From Cyanophora paradoxa (Eukaryota; Glaucocystophyceae; Cyanophorales; Cyanophoraceae): a DNA stretch of 64,000 nucleotides. Made by a program: the position numbers and the translations under genes. Every line of letters begins with the position of its first letter. The stretch's first letter is position 1. The DNA is taken from positions 1-64,000 of the forward strand of contig QPMI01000425.1 in assembly GCA_004431415.1 (NCBI GenBank), in the 5' to 3' direction. Positions 11,689 through 22,830 of the stretch are shown in pieces. A model generated the notes under the pieces. It saw only the letters and a list, made by a program, of their open reading frames with translations. It was not told where the DNA came from and made no database searches.

Positions 11689-11780
11689 ATACCATATTCA
11701 GTAAGGACCTCTTTATAATGAAAAACGCAGTAATTATCTTATCTATGTTTTCTAATTAAATGAATAAATGATTTAATCGA

Positions 11781-11869
11781 GTGTCACAGGTGTCACAGGT
11801 CCATCCCAAACTTTTGGAATTTACTCTTTATAGGAGAAACTTTGGGATAGACCTGTGACACTGTGACAC
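11781..11869. repeat. TGTCACAGG hairpin 2
   Basis: A second copy of the same inverted structure, 180 bp from the first. The matching copy in the right terminal repeat is 38453-38543. Confidence 0.8.
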
Positions 11870-12260
11870 ACAACATATTCAGTAAGGACCCATATATTGT
11901 TAAAATCTCAGTGTTAGTTGGTGTAGTTGATTCAAAAAATGCATTTATACTCTGATTCATTGTTATTTCCTGTGAAATTTGAGTCAACTCAACCCACTTA
12001 GTCAACCCTCCCATTGGAATTCGTAACAAAATCCATATACTTTACTACTTTTACGATTAATATGAGTCAACTTGAGTCCACTAAATTATATTGGGGAATG
12101 AAGGGAGATGCTGAGTTTTATTGTAAGGAAATCGATAGTATTCGAAATGTAAATATTCTATTGTAGGAAAGGGATATATTATATCCTTTTGTTATAATAG
12201 CTGATCAATGTTATTGTAATAAAAAAGGTAAATCACCCTGATCATCATTATAGAAACCCA

Positions 12261-12650
12261 TCAAAACGGAAATCTATCATGTTTATGCCTCTCAGTCTTC
12301 TCAAATGTTAAGAAATTCATTGTTTTATCGATCTTATCTGCTACTGCTTGTGTTTTATGCTGAGCGTCTTACCACAACTGAATATATCAATGCTAACATG
12401 CCTTCATTGGAATAACAATGAGCTGTACAATGGCTTCATCTAATAGCAGAACCAATGCAAACCAGGAGGTGATACTTTGCCATCAATATCTCACAATGTT
12501 TGTGAACAATCCTAATGCCTTGCCTAATACTGCTTGTTCAAGGGTTCTCATAATCCAATTACCAAGGAGCTTACATGCTCATGTCCTGTTGCAATAGTGT
12601 TTTAGCCTTGTAATCAAGCATAACATGAAAGCCCCTGTATTGAGTCTCAT
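12261..12650 (-). pseudogene. speD: E2 S-adenosylmethionine decarboxylase, frame-disrupted
   Basis: Over its whole length (390 bp, compared with 393 bp) this region follows the intact E1 enzyme at 45186-45578. Recognisable blocks across three frames are TQYRGFHVMLDY at the start, RIVHKHCEI, SPPG, the core SHCTAHCYSNEG, then IDIFSCG, and a C-terminus like DRFPF (E1 has QRFPIS). The core keeps the Ser, the His at +5 and the Cys at +20 that serve catalysis in bacterial AdoMetDC. Even the start looks like an ATG that lost one base. About five single-base shifts break it, so as written it cannot make enzyme. It lies 149 bp from the left terminal repeat. Confidence 0.75.
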
Positions 12651-13382
12651 TAAGAATACTTAGAAAAATTATTAAACCTAATCGAACCTAATGCAAACAT
12701 CTTATATTCCACTGTGATTGATGAAGTAGCCTTTTCCTATAAGCTTGAGAATGCTTTTTGTTGCATTCCCTGCACCTGATCCCTTCACATGATTAAAGGG
12801 ATAGGTAAGGATCACCTTATTACACTGCAAACATCTAACAGATACTTCTCTTGAGTTGATGTAATTGTCTCACTGTAATCGAATTTATCTTTACCATGAA
12901 CTGTCATACAGCATCATAAACTTTTTTGTTTACTATCCATACTCTATATATAACCAATATTCTATGGAGCAGTATCCTGCCCAAAAATGGGGAAATATCG
13001 ATTAGTGCCATAGTACTCAGCATAGGTATCTGCTTTGCAATAAATCAGTTCTCTCAGCATATATACACACTTGTAGATACCAAACTGTGGCTCTAACCAG
13101 GAACTGAAATTTCCAAACAAAATTGACTCATGATAAGCAATTCGAAATTATCATATGGGTGATCACAACTGCAAAATTAGGAGTTCCACCTCCACTTGAC
13201 ATACAGCATATACATCTGGTGGAAATCCACAACAACCTTGTAGTGGTCACCATCTCACAAGAGAGTCTACAACTGCTGTCTGTTCATTACACAATGGGGA
13301 ATATTTTGATTATATAGGGGCATTCATGCTGGGACATAGGTTCGAATTCTGGTGTTAGGATCAATGGGATTGGGTTGATCAT
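12651..13382 (-). pseudogene. Degenerate minus-strand coding remnant with a DUF723-like repeat
   Basis: Between about 12700 and 12905 the minus strand reads HGKDKFDYSET, then after a shift SVRCLQCNKVILTYPFNHV. This is the pattern of the DUF723-type repeat also seen in the E2 endonuclease (NGKFDYSKV...ISCLTCSTIF). Upstream (12905-13115) short open pieces such as LIYCKADTYAEYYGTNRYF are visible but not recognised. I see no intact frame. It may be the remains of one gene lying upstream of AdoMetDC on the same strand. Confidence 0.45.
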
Positions 13383-13772
13383 TCACAAATAAAGGCGCTC
13401 CAACAGCCCCACCAACCGAAGACCATCACCAATATAAGCTCCCCGATTTGCAGTTAATAGCTCCCGACCTAGATTCAAAAGAATAAGAGACAGAGGATCT
13501 CCATAGCTATCTGGGTCTCCATAATGAGCAGAAAAGTTCGCATTTGTCACAAGGAGTTTCGTTGTCTTAACTATACCATTATTTTTATCACATCTGAGTT
13601 CCTGCAATCTCAGTTTATGGGTGGAACCAAAGGTGTTCATTGTAGGTTGGACCTCTGTTGATTGGAGACCCTCTACATCATCAAAGGTAGCATGCTGTAA
13701 AACATGGTTTGCTGGGGCAGCTAATGATAGTTGAGGTGTAATAATTCGTTCAAGTGGGGGTTGCTCAGCCAT
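13383..13772 (-). CDS. E2 small fibre-related protein, GAYIGDG family
   Basis: An intact frame of 129 codons from ATG 13772 (MAEQPPLERIITP). It contains LRLQELRCDKN-GIVKTTKLL and ends with NRGAYIGDGLRLVG. The same two blocks recur in 14244-14629 and in the fibre genes further right, so this is one member of a tandem family. The terminal 'GAYIGDG' resembles beta-turn caps in trimeric fibre proteins. It probably forms part of the fibre apparatus; no enzymatic motif is present. Confidence 0.5.
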   Translation of the reverse strand: MAEQPPLERIITPQLSLAAPANHVLQHATFDDVEGLQSTEVQPTMNTFGSTHKLRLQELRCDKNNGIVKTTKLLVTNANFSAHYGDPDSYGDPLSLILLNLGRELLTANRGAYIGDGLRLVGLLERLYL

Positions 13773-13795
13773 TTTACATTAAAGGGATATATCTT

Positions 13796-14244
13796 TTATG
13801 GGGTTGGGTCATCAATTACATCTGGCTCTTGGTAAAACCCTGTTTGAGAAAGAGTATCAGGAGTAACACCTCTTAGAGCTGAGACAGCAGCTATATCTGT
13901 TCTGATACCCATAACTGTAATTGTATATTTTCCAATATCTGTAACAAACAGATCATAGGTGAAATTGTTATTATAAACACAGAACCCTGTGCCAAAATGA
14001 TCATATCCTTGACACTGAAATTGTATCTGTGACCTGGCTGGTTATTGTTGGCTCTACATAAAGAAAGCATTGCAGAAGGAATGACCAGCCTCTCATTATC
14101 TTTTGGTTCTTCAATCAATTCAGAGTTTTCAAGTGTGACAGTATACCTTGGTAAAATTGAATAATTGGCTGTTGTGCACTGGTATATATATCGAATTCGT
14201 TGTGGGTTCTCTACATTTTGTTCAAGAAGTATCTGGGACATCAT
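13796..14244 (-). pseudogene. E2 small protein, possible fibre accessory
   Basis: From ATG 14244 (MMSQILLEQNVENPQRIRY) an open stretch of 117 codons ends near 13891. The same product seems to continue in another frame to a stop at 13796, with a phrase like YTITVMGIRTDIAAV. The sequence is beta-rich without known motifs. It overlaps the stop of the upstream gene at 14244, typical of a tightly packed operon-like minus-strand cluster. Confidence 0.4.
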
Positions 14245-14629
14245 TATACGAAATGAGGATGAAAGCTGACCTGAAACTCTGCAGCCACCACCAATAAAGC
14301 TCCTCCTGATCTCACAGTTACAGCAGCAGTGTTTTTATCATAATCAAGGGCTTTCAGATCAACACTGTAAGCATCAGGACCTCCATTAGTAGGCCGGAAA
14401 AAGTTAGCATTGTGAAAGAAGTCGAGTTGTTTTCACCAACCTGAGTTTCTTATCAGCTCTCAGCTCTTTAACTCGAATAATCGATTTTTAATCAAAGGAG
14501 TTCCATTGGAATTGGGTCTCTCTGTGGATTCCAACCACGAACCTCATCATTTACTTCATGCTGGCGAAAATGCATTGCAGGGGATCCAAGGGAATATATA
14601 GGCAGTTGAACTCGATTATATTCACCCAT
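14244..14629 (-). pseudogene. E2 paralogue of the 13383-13772 protein, broken
   Basis: ATG 14629 starts MGEYNRVQLPIYSLGSPAM. Then come blocks ELRADKKLRLVKTTRLL and VRSGGALL, which match the LR-KN-IVKTT and RGAYIG blocks of its neighbour. Two or three frameshifts interrupt it. Length is the same as the paralogue (about 128 codons). Confidence 0.45.
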
Positions 14630-14882
14630 TGCTTCTTTTTACTAAGAAGGAAGAAAATAATGTACAATACATTCTGTGACATTGTATACTCAATTGCTTC
14701 TTCACAGTTCCCCTTTGGAAGCCTGTAATAACAATCGCTTCCTTTGAGTTGGTATTTGAACTCCACCTGAGATGCAAGAATGGATTTCTTTCGAACAATC
14801 TCATCAATTGCAATTCTTGCTCTGTTATGGCAGCATTATCGATCCAATCCTGAACAGAAGCAGCACAAAATTCCATTCCCAA
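14622..14882 (-). CDS. E2 small protein of 86 codons, unknown
   Basis: Open from ATG 14882 (MGMEFCAASVQDWIDNAAI) to 14622, overlapping the next start by 8 bases. The N-terminal half is helical (EQELQLMRLFERNPF). The second half may belong to another frame, as the neighbouring frame (14551-14766) reads equally well. No family recognised. Confidence 0.35.
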   Translation of the reverse strand: MGMEFCAASVQDWIDNAAITEQELQLMRLFERNPFLHLRWSSNTNSKEAIVITGFQRGTVKKQLSIQCHRMYCTLFSSFLVKRSNG

Positions 14883-14943
14883 TTCTCAATATCAGATAGA
14901 ACCACTTGGTAAATATCGACATTTCCTAAACTACCAAAGAAAA

Positions 14944-15951
14944 TTAAACGATGCTTATTAATTCACCTGAGAAGGCTGTTTTACTTGCATATGAACCGAC
15001 TGAATTTGTAACAAGTGTAACAAATTCGTTTTGGGCAAGATTGAGAATGCAAGAGAAACACAGCGCTTTATTTGTTGTTGACAGATTGTGAACTTGGGAA
15101 ATGCTCAATCCCCCTGGATCTGCATTGTTTACCCTGAGAAAATTCAATAGCAGAAGTTGTGGTTGAAGAAGTGAATACTGAAAAACGATAGTGTCCTGCA
15201 ACAGGTGCTGTGAACCTTCCAGTTGATTGTGAATGAATGGTATTGTTTACTCGAACTGTTGCCCAGTTTATTAGATCAGCAGAAGTTGTAGCAGTGTGAT
15301 TGTAGCCAGTTGAACTGAAAATCGTGGATGTGATGTTTTTGAGATAACACCCTGTATTACTGTCAAACTATTCGCTTCCAGAGTAGCGACAGTGTTACTA
15401 TTTCGTTTGAGAAGAAGGTCTACATTGGCTCCTGTATCGATTTCTGGTGTGACAACCTTGTTTGTTGCTGTGATTATGGATTGTGAGGCAATTGGTAGTG
15501 AAATACCAGCATTTGCTGTTACCAATCCTGTAAAGGTGCTGTTCCTGTAATACTTACCTGATTGCTGTGAAGTTCCATCAACTCTCGCCCCATCTCCAAT
15601 GTAAGCTCTCCACTTCTCACAACAAGAGCAGAGTTATTGATTGTGTTGTTAAATGTTACTATTTTGGGTGTGGTGAAACCCTCCTACATCATCATATATT
15701 GATAATCGGAAACAATTTGACCTGATTGAACTTGGTTCTTGTTTGAAACTATTAAACCTGTGGTTCTCACCTTGCCCCATTGCGATCACATCGAATTTCT
15801 TTGCATCTGATCACAGAGTTTTGAGAAAATGAATCGGCTCCTGTTGTTTCAGTGCAAATAAACCCAGGGGTTGCATCTGTTACTGTGTGATTGAGTTGAT
15901 GTAATTTGGGGCAGCATAACAGAAAACAGGAACAGCTATTTGTGTAGACAT
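14944..15951 (-). pseudogene. E2 fibre protein B with C1q-like head
   Basis: ATG 15951 starts MSTQIAVPVFCYAAPNYIN. The N-terminal half holds the KEIRCDRNG block of the local fibre family. The C-terminal third (14944-15260) reads as a C1q/TNF-type globular domain: STGRFTAPVAGHYRFSVFTS, aromatic strands, and a closing FSGELI. C1q domains trimerise and bind ligands, and here would be the tip of a short fibre. About five frameshifts separate the blocks. It starts just below the stop region of fibre A. Confidence 0.55.
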
Positions 15952-17689
15952 TCTTTATATTATGTAGACAATATTATGAATGGACAAGCATACATCCAAA
16001 GAACCATCTGATATTATAATATATAGAACCTCACCACTGCTATTATATGATATTCTGATGGAATCATTGCTTGAAGGTCTACAATAATTTCGAACCATTG
16101 TTTGCATATGCAGATGCATAATTAGTATGCACTTCAATTCCAGATGAGCTTCCGTTTTTCTGTAAAAATGTAACAATATTAGTTGTTCTTCCAGTCCAAT
16201 AACAGGATCCACTAAATGTGACAAGATAGTTTCCTGTAACAGGGGCAGTAAAAAGCCCTGTCGCAGGATCGAAATGATTTCCTTGGTTCACTATGACTCC
16301 TGTTGTTGGATATATATTTATTGAGGAAAGTGTTGCAGTTATTGACCATTTGGTTGCTGTTTTGTTGCAAAGAAACGAGATGGCTACTTAATTTGAGATA
16401 TTTGCTTGTCGGAAGTGTGAGATGTTGAACAGTTGTGGTATCTGTCTGAATAGTTTTTTGAAGAGAAAGAATGGTATCCCATTCCTCTTGTAATTCATGA
16501 CTGTGTCACTCATGTTGTCAATCTCAGGTGTATTTATCTTGTTGTAAGTGTGAGAGTTCCATACTGAATACTCCTGAAAGCCCACCATTAAAGGTCATCA
16601 ATCCTGCAAATGAACTTGTCCCACTCACAGTCAATTGATTTGCTGTCAGAGTTCCTGCTACATTTGCTCCATCACCAATGTAGGCTCCTCATCTTGACTA
16701 CAAGAGCGGAATTATTGCTTGTGTTCCCAAAAGTCACTATCTGTGCTGTGGTGACTCACCACATTATCATATATTGCTGAATCGGGGACTACTGACCTGC
16801 TTGAACCTGATTTTATTCGAGATTATAATGCCTGTGTTCTAATCTTGCCTCCATTTCGATCACATCGAATTTCTTTGACCCTCAGTATACTGTTCTCTGT
16901 GAAAGAGGTATTACTTGTAGTTTCAGTGCAAATAAAACCGGGTGTAGAGTCGACTACTTCATGAGAGGTGCTGTGGAGTGATTTGGCTGCAAGTTCAGAG
17001 TTTGGGATTCTAATAGAGAGGTCATCTTTGTAATAGTGTGAGAATCTTAATTATGCTGTTGCTATCCAATGGATATACACTGTGAAGCTTGTAGGGTAAA
17101 GTGTATTCCAACCACAACCCAGACTTGTACATTGACTGTTGTTGATGTTTTGAGTTGTTGGTAATTGCAATTTTATATCCGAGATCAGTGCAATCTGCAA
17201 GCAATCCTTGCATATTTGTAACAACAGAGGGTGTAGATGAAAATGCTGGACTCCAATTGAGGGTGAAGTAAATTTGGTCTTGCAGTTGCTGAATTGTTCA
17301 TCTGTTGAGGATTGTTATGGTAATGGATTGTATACCCTTTCTAATCAGTTATCAAGCATGTATTGGGGTGCCAACTTAGTCACCTTGGAGTTATCTCGAG
17401 GATCCATTACCCACATTCTCTGCATATGCATTTCCACGAACAAGTAGGGTTTTATCTGATAGTAAGATATAGAGTTAGTAGAAAGGGTTGAATTGTGGAA
17501 ATTCCAAATAACAGGAGGATCAGGCATAATATATGGGTCATAATCGAGAAAGTAACCTGATCCAATGAGAAGGTTTGCATTTGCAGTGATATTATTTGCT
17601 GTAAAGGGATCAAGGGTGGGTTTATTGTCAGATCATTGTAGTTGCCCGAGAAAATCGCTGGTTGTTATAAATATCTGTATTCCAATCAT

Positions 17690-17960
17690 GAGTATGTGCA
17701 AAATCTGTAATCTCTGCCTTAGTGTGGTGTGACCTACATATGCAACATTTCCAAGATCTGTAATCTCTGCTTGGTATGGGTGTGACAACATATGCAACAT
17801 TTCCAAGATCTAAAATCTCTGATTTAACATGAGTGTGAGCGAAATTCGTATATCTGCTCTTGTGTGATAGTGTGCAAAATCTGTAATTTGGGACTTGTGT
17901 GGGTGTGTGCGAAATCTGTGATTTCTGCTTTGTGTGGGTGTGTGATCTATTATTAAGATC
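17690..17960 (-). repeat. HTH-type tail-fibre repeats inside fibre A
   Basis: Five imperfect units of about 45-50 bp occur. Each reads on the minus strand like 'AEITDFAHTH' or 'SQITDFAHTH'. The nucleotide signature is GTGTG(T)G preceded by CTGTAATCTCTGC. Such His-x-His repeats are known from phage tail fibres. Confidence 0.6.
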
Positions 17961-18939
17961 AAGGAAGCTTCCCGAAAATGCAACAGGATGCAGATTTGCA
18001 GAAGTAGGTTTATTAATGAGATCATTATAATCTCCTGTAAATGAAATGGTTTTCAGTTCACCCTTCCTACATAATCAGAAGGTAGATCAATCTTGATGGG
18101 CATGATAGCTGGATCATCTGGAATCTCATACTCACCTCCTGGTGAACCACAGGAAGGTTGATTGCTTTCAGTGTGGACAAAGAAATTGCATGCTGTTACT
18201 GTTCCATCAATAATCCCACCTGTAGAGGAGGTAATTGCCTGTGACACCAATACTATACTGCAATGATTGTATTAAGTTCTGTTTCATCAATGTAATTTTG
18301 GCTTGAAGGTAATCCTCTGTGACCACTCTGGATATGGTCTCATTGTGAATATTCTTTGCAGCCATCCTCTGATTGGCTTCCAGAACCCACCATAATTTGT
18401 TTAATCCATGCAAGCTCTGCCTTCCATAGTTATCATTTGCAGTTCCACTATGGAATATAGGAATACTTATCTCGACTGAAAACTATCATTGGTCTTGAGC
18501 CATCTAAGCTGCTTACATCTGCTACATGAACCTGTATAGCAGAGTTGTAATTTTGTAGGTTGCTGGGTCTGTTGGGACTCTGAATGTATCTGTGGGAATG
18601 TCAGCCTCCATGTAGCTTGACACAAAGATATTTGGTATGGTTGCTCCTGGTGGTGGTGGGTTTCAAAAGAGCCTGGTAATGTCCTAATATGAAGTGGTCC
18701 TCTCATAGCTGAATTTGCAAGTGTCCCATTCACATGTACATAGTGTTCATTCAAAAAGATTCTTTCTGGACATTACAAGTCTGATAAAGAGAAACCCCAA
18801 GTTATCAAGAGGCTCTACCTTTGCGAATTCTGGTTGGTCATTGATCTCATCCCAAGTATGTTCATGTTTGCTGGTGGGAACTCAGTTGGAATCCCATCAA
18901 TTCACCCAATCATGCCTGTGATCCTCTGGTGGATACTTT

Positions 18940-19300
18940 TGAGTTTGCTAAGATCTCATCCCAATCATGATTGTGATCCTCTGGGGGATACTTTGCAGGT
19001 TTATTATTAATTTGTTCATAATCAGGAAAGAACTCCCAGATCTCAGGTCGAAATCCATCTGGTAACAATTCCTCATGGGGTTCATAAGGTTGCTCATAGT
19101 CAACAGCTGGTGGATCATGCCCATCTGGCAAATACTCCTCATCAGGTTCATAGTTCTGCTCATACTCAAACTCTTGTGATCTAAGCCATCTGGTAATATT
19201 TCCTCCTCATTGGGTCAAATTGATCATACTCATACTCTTGTGGGTCGAAACCATCTGTAAATACTCTTCCTCATCTGGAACGAATTGATATTCTTCAAGC
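18940..19300 (-). repeat. Acidic YEQ-YEP-EE-LPDG repeats inside fibre A
   Basis: Four degenerate units of about 60-70 bp encode Asp/Glu/Tyr/Pro-rich text such as YEQPYEPHEELLPDG. They are probably a flexible linker of the fibre. Confidence 0.55.
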
Positions 19301-20331
19301 TCTAATATATCGACTTCAGGAGGTAAATACTGCTCATCTATTTGCTTTCTGGGTTCAATTATAGGTTTATTGCGAACTTGCTCCCAACTTACAATATGCT
19401 GCCCAAAGGCTACATCTTCAGTTGCTGTGTATTCTCTTCCAGGCTGCTTCTTTGGTGTTAAATCGGGTGGTCCATGGGAAATGGAATAGGGAATGGGACT
19501 GTTGGTCCATTGGGACCATAATGCTCGATATTTCCCTTAGAGTTTTCTCACTCACAAGTTTCTCCCCATTTGCATACACATTGCTGCCATGGATATTTCG
19601 CCATTGCCTGGTTCGAATTCCAAGGTCTTTCACATTGCTATACAAAGGCAAGAGGTGCCTATCCATTTCGACTAAATCAGGGTGTAAATGGATTGCTACT
19701 GGTTGACTGGGGCTACTGTTGATTGTAATTGATGGCTTTTTTGATGGACATCTTTTGGAGTAAAAACCCAAAAGGCTCATTCCTCGCAAAGTCATATGTA
19801 ATATCCTTGGGGTATACATCATTTGTGTAGGAGACCTGATTTGTGTTGGCAATGGGACCCACTTGCAATACTTGGGGACCTCAGCTTTTGCAGTGCTGCC
19901 CTCATTGTAAATTCGCAAAGCTGTGTTCTGTTTGCCCTGCTCATCTTGAACATTGAAAACCAAACGACCACTATCAAACCTGGAAGGTATATCTGGATGG
20001 GTGCCACTGGTTTTCAGTTTCCTAGGTCTCCTTCTGGTGGCTTTGATCTCTGCCACTTGGTTTGCTTTCACATTACCAAACTAAAAGCAACACTGACCTC
20101 CTCTTTATCTGGATCGGTTTGATTCACAGATAAAGCATGCTCCTTGATTGAGTCTTTGATGAATTATCAGAGCTGTGGTCAATTGAAACTGAACCCTTTA
20201 CTTTAATATTATCAAAGTTCACATGCTTGGTGCTGCTTGCATTATCATCTTGAATGGTTTCTAGATTTGGTGGGTAATTGAAGCTCATGGCTTTTACTAT
20301 ATGGATTTATAAAATTCCTGATAAGTAAAAG

Positions 20332-21881
20332 ATGCCTCTCAAGGTCGTTTTAAGTCTTTCTGGCGGGGGTGCAAGGGGCATTATCATAACCAGGCTGCTC
20401 AAAGAAATCGAAAATCGAACTGGCAGGAGAATAATCGATCTTGTGGATCTTGTGAGTGGAACTTCCACTGTGGGATCATTGCAATAGGTTTGAATATAAG
20501 GCATCCTGATAGACCAGGTGAACCTAAACTGACAGCAAACGATTTACACAATATTTACCTAACTCAACTGCCCTTGATTTTCGCAAATCCTCGAAATATA
20601 ATCGAAAATGCCCTTTTTAATACAAAGTATGATGTGGGACCCTTGGAGACTGCAATCAATTCAGTTACTGGTGAATCACTCATACAGGATTCCCTTAAGG
20701 ACATTGTGATTACATCCTTTGATACTCAGAATATGAAACCAATATTTATCACAAATGACAACAATTACAACTTTATGCCTTGTAAGATTGCTGCCAGGGC
20801 TACTTCTGCTGCTCCTACATATTTCTCTCCTGTAAGCATTGTTGATTTCAATCGGGGAGTATATGTCTGTCTCATTGATGGTGCCATTTCGGGAAACAAT
20901 AATCCCAGTGTGTGTGGTTACAGCCATGCAAAGAAGATTTACAGTGATGATGATGATATTATAGTAATAAGTATCTCTTGTGGAGAGGTAGACCCACATT
21001 TAGAGTCTGATTATGTGGGTTATGCTTATGAGACTGTAAACAGCTGGGCATTCTCTCATGGATTGCCTCAACAGATGGAAGCCCATTGATTAACATGCTC
21101 ATGGCTGCAAGTGAGCTTTCTGCCCTTGATAAGATGGAGGAGTTGTTACCCTACAACTATGATCAGGATTATGGAGATACTATAGGCTATCGGTCCCTCT
21201 TCCAAACCATATAGTTAGCTCCCTTGATGACACTTCTAAAATCCCAGATATGCTTTCTTTCACAGAAACCTACATTGCAGCAAACAATGATATGATCAAT
21301 AAGCTTTGCAGCCTACTAGTAGCAAACTATGAACTAAAGAACCCTTCAAAGGCTTACATTTCATCCACTCTCACTACATCACCACCTTTGGATGCTAATT
21401 GGTATCAGCTTGCAGATGATGCCTTCACTGCCTCATCCTCTGTGACTGGTAAAGAGCCTTTCATGGCTAGACCTTCAGCATTTGGCTGGGAAGCTGGAGC
21501 CTATGCTCCTGAGCAGATATGGGAAACCCCACTGAATACCTTCAAGTTGCTTTCCATATACTTTGAACTCTCTTCTGTGATTGCCTATGGATCAGGGGAC
21601 ACCAATGCTTTTATTAAGATTTTCAATGTGGCAACATCCACTGATGGGATCAACTGGTCTTTTATTCGATCAGATGGGCAGAACAAAATATATGTCTGTG
21701 AGAACATTAACAATGCTCACAACTCAGGTGATATGGCTCTATTGAGTGGGTTCCCTCTCAGCATCAAGGATGCTTTTACATAGGTTTTTCTCTCAGAATT
21801 AAATATATTCGCATTTATCCCCTTGTGTATGTGAATGCTCCCACAATGAGAGTTGATTTCACAGGTGCCTTTATTCGATAA
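20332..21881 (+). pseudogene. E2 patatin-like phospholipase with discoidin-like tail, frameshifted
   Basis: ATG 20332 (MPLKVVLSLSGGGARGI) gives the oxyanion loop GGGARG within the first 20 codons. The nucleophile elbow GTSTVG follows at about residue 50, and the Asp motif LIDGAISGNN near 20870-20900. These are the diagnostic patatin motifs (Ser-Asp dyad). The C-terminal 170 codons resemble an F5/8-type C (discoidin) lectin fold: TASSSVTG, a STDGINWSFI turn and a closing IKYIRIYP strand. Frameshifts fall near 20480, 21090, 21200 and 21783. It starts head-to-head with fibre A (43 bp) and its stop overlaps the end of the convergent minor capsid gene. A surface lectin-lipase for membrane entry is inferred. 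Confidence 0.7.
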
Positions 21882-22801
21882 ACTCCAACTGAAAGAATTA
21901 TCGATTCCATTCATATCAATCAGTTCACCAAAGTAATCTTTAAATTCAACTGTGAGTTCCCTTATCACCAGGTTTCTGTCATTGATTTGAATAAATTCTG
22001 CATGCTCACCACTATGGTAAACATAGCCCCCTATATCCTTACTCAATTGCAATCTAAGGATAGCTCCCTGATTTTGTGGTTGCGATTTTGGAATTATATT
22101 GTGTCTGCTGGCAAAGGGGGACAGCTCTTTAATATGCATGTACAGATACTGCTCAGCATTCATATCAGACATCTTCCTGCTGTCAAAATAATATTGCAAG
22201 GGCTTAGAGGAGAGTCTGGGTCCTGAGAAGGTGATTCCCCATGCTGGTGATCAGGTGTAATAGGTTTGCCATCATACTTTAAAAGGTTCTCAGGTCGATA
22301 GGGAGATCCACCAACAGGAGGAGTGCTATAATACCCATTGGTGTATTCAGTAGAACTCACACCCAAAAGCTTCCCTATTCTCTGGTTGCTTGCAATAAAA
22401 CGAAACTCATGGTTACTGTAAAACTCCACTTTATAGGTAGTTGGGTTATAGAATATCTTGAACTCAAAAGCTACTGTTTTGCCTGCAATGGTTTGGAAGC
22501 TTGAATAGTTCAGCCCATAATTATAAGGGTGTGTTACCCCAAAATGACCCTGATTGATGTAGCCACTGGGAAGGGGATACACTTGTTGTGTGATCACTTG
22601 GTTATATGAACCATCTTGGTAATTAAACTGAACTGTTAGATGATCAGTTCCCACACTGTTATAGATGCTGTTTGGAATCTCTGCATATAGAACCCTGCAT
22701 TCCCTTGGTCTCTCTACTGGAGTTGTGAGGGTGACCCTGTAAGAGTTTTCATTTTGTCCTTGGCTTCTATCCCTGCTATCAATATTAACGAGCCGGTTCA
22801 T
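21870..22801 (-). pseudogene. E2 minor capsid protein A (penton-like family)
   Basis: ATG 22801 starts MNRLVNIDSRDRSQG, then YRVTLTTPVERPRECRVLYA and EIPNSIY, the N-terminal signature of PLV/NCLDV minor capsid proteins. The frame is clean for 210 codons, shifts near 22190, and again near 21890. The last block (FQLEF) then meets the homologous end seen in E1. It is divergent from the plus-strand paralogue at 22831, separated by 29 bp (ATAAATATAGATAAAAGAAG). Length about 305 codons. Confidence 0.7.
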
Positions 22802-22830
22802 TTTAATATATAAATATAGATAAAAGAAGA

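Larger units (their letters stand above)
11078..12112. repeat. E2 left terminal inverted repeat
   Basis: This is the inverse of 38206-39257. The two copies match over about 1.04 kb, with the inner limit near GGGGAGATGCT. They differ by scattered single-base indels, mostly missing bases in the left copy. Contents: a 264-bp terminal module with its own inverted ends, an AT-rich stretch with repeated TTAATTAAATT, two TGTCACAGG hairpins, and a weakly open minus frame. No gene is convincing inside it. Confidence 0.9.
15962..20288 (-). pseudogene. E2 long attachment fibre A with HxH repeats and C1q-like head
   Basis: Reading from ATG 20288 (MSFNYPPNLETIQ), the N-terminal part (19418-20288) matches the E1 fibre (RFDSGRLVFNVQDE-GKQN-ALRI). 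It also has a phage-fibre phrase, DLGIRTRQWRNIHGSNVY. Next come acidic Tyr-Glu-Pro repeats (18940-19300), a central domain (18050-18500), His-Thr-His repeats (17690-17960), family blocks, and a C-terminal C1q-like domain at about 15990-16330 with FDPATGLFTAPVTGNYLVTF. Total about 1440 codons in more than ten frame segments. HxH repeats coordinate metal and trimerise in T4-like fibres. The gene likely encodes the receptor-binding spike. Confidence 0.6.

Noticed and set aside
17690-17960. CRISPR-like or satellite array inside E2
   Set aside because: Units encode in-frame His-Thr-His fibre repeats on the minus strand.
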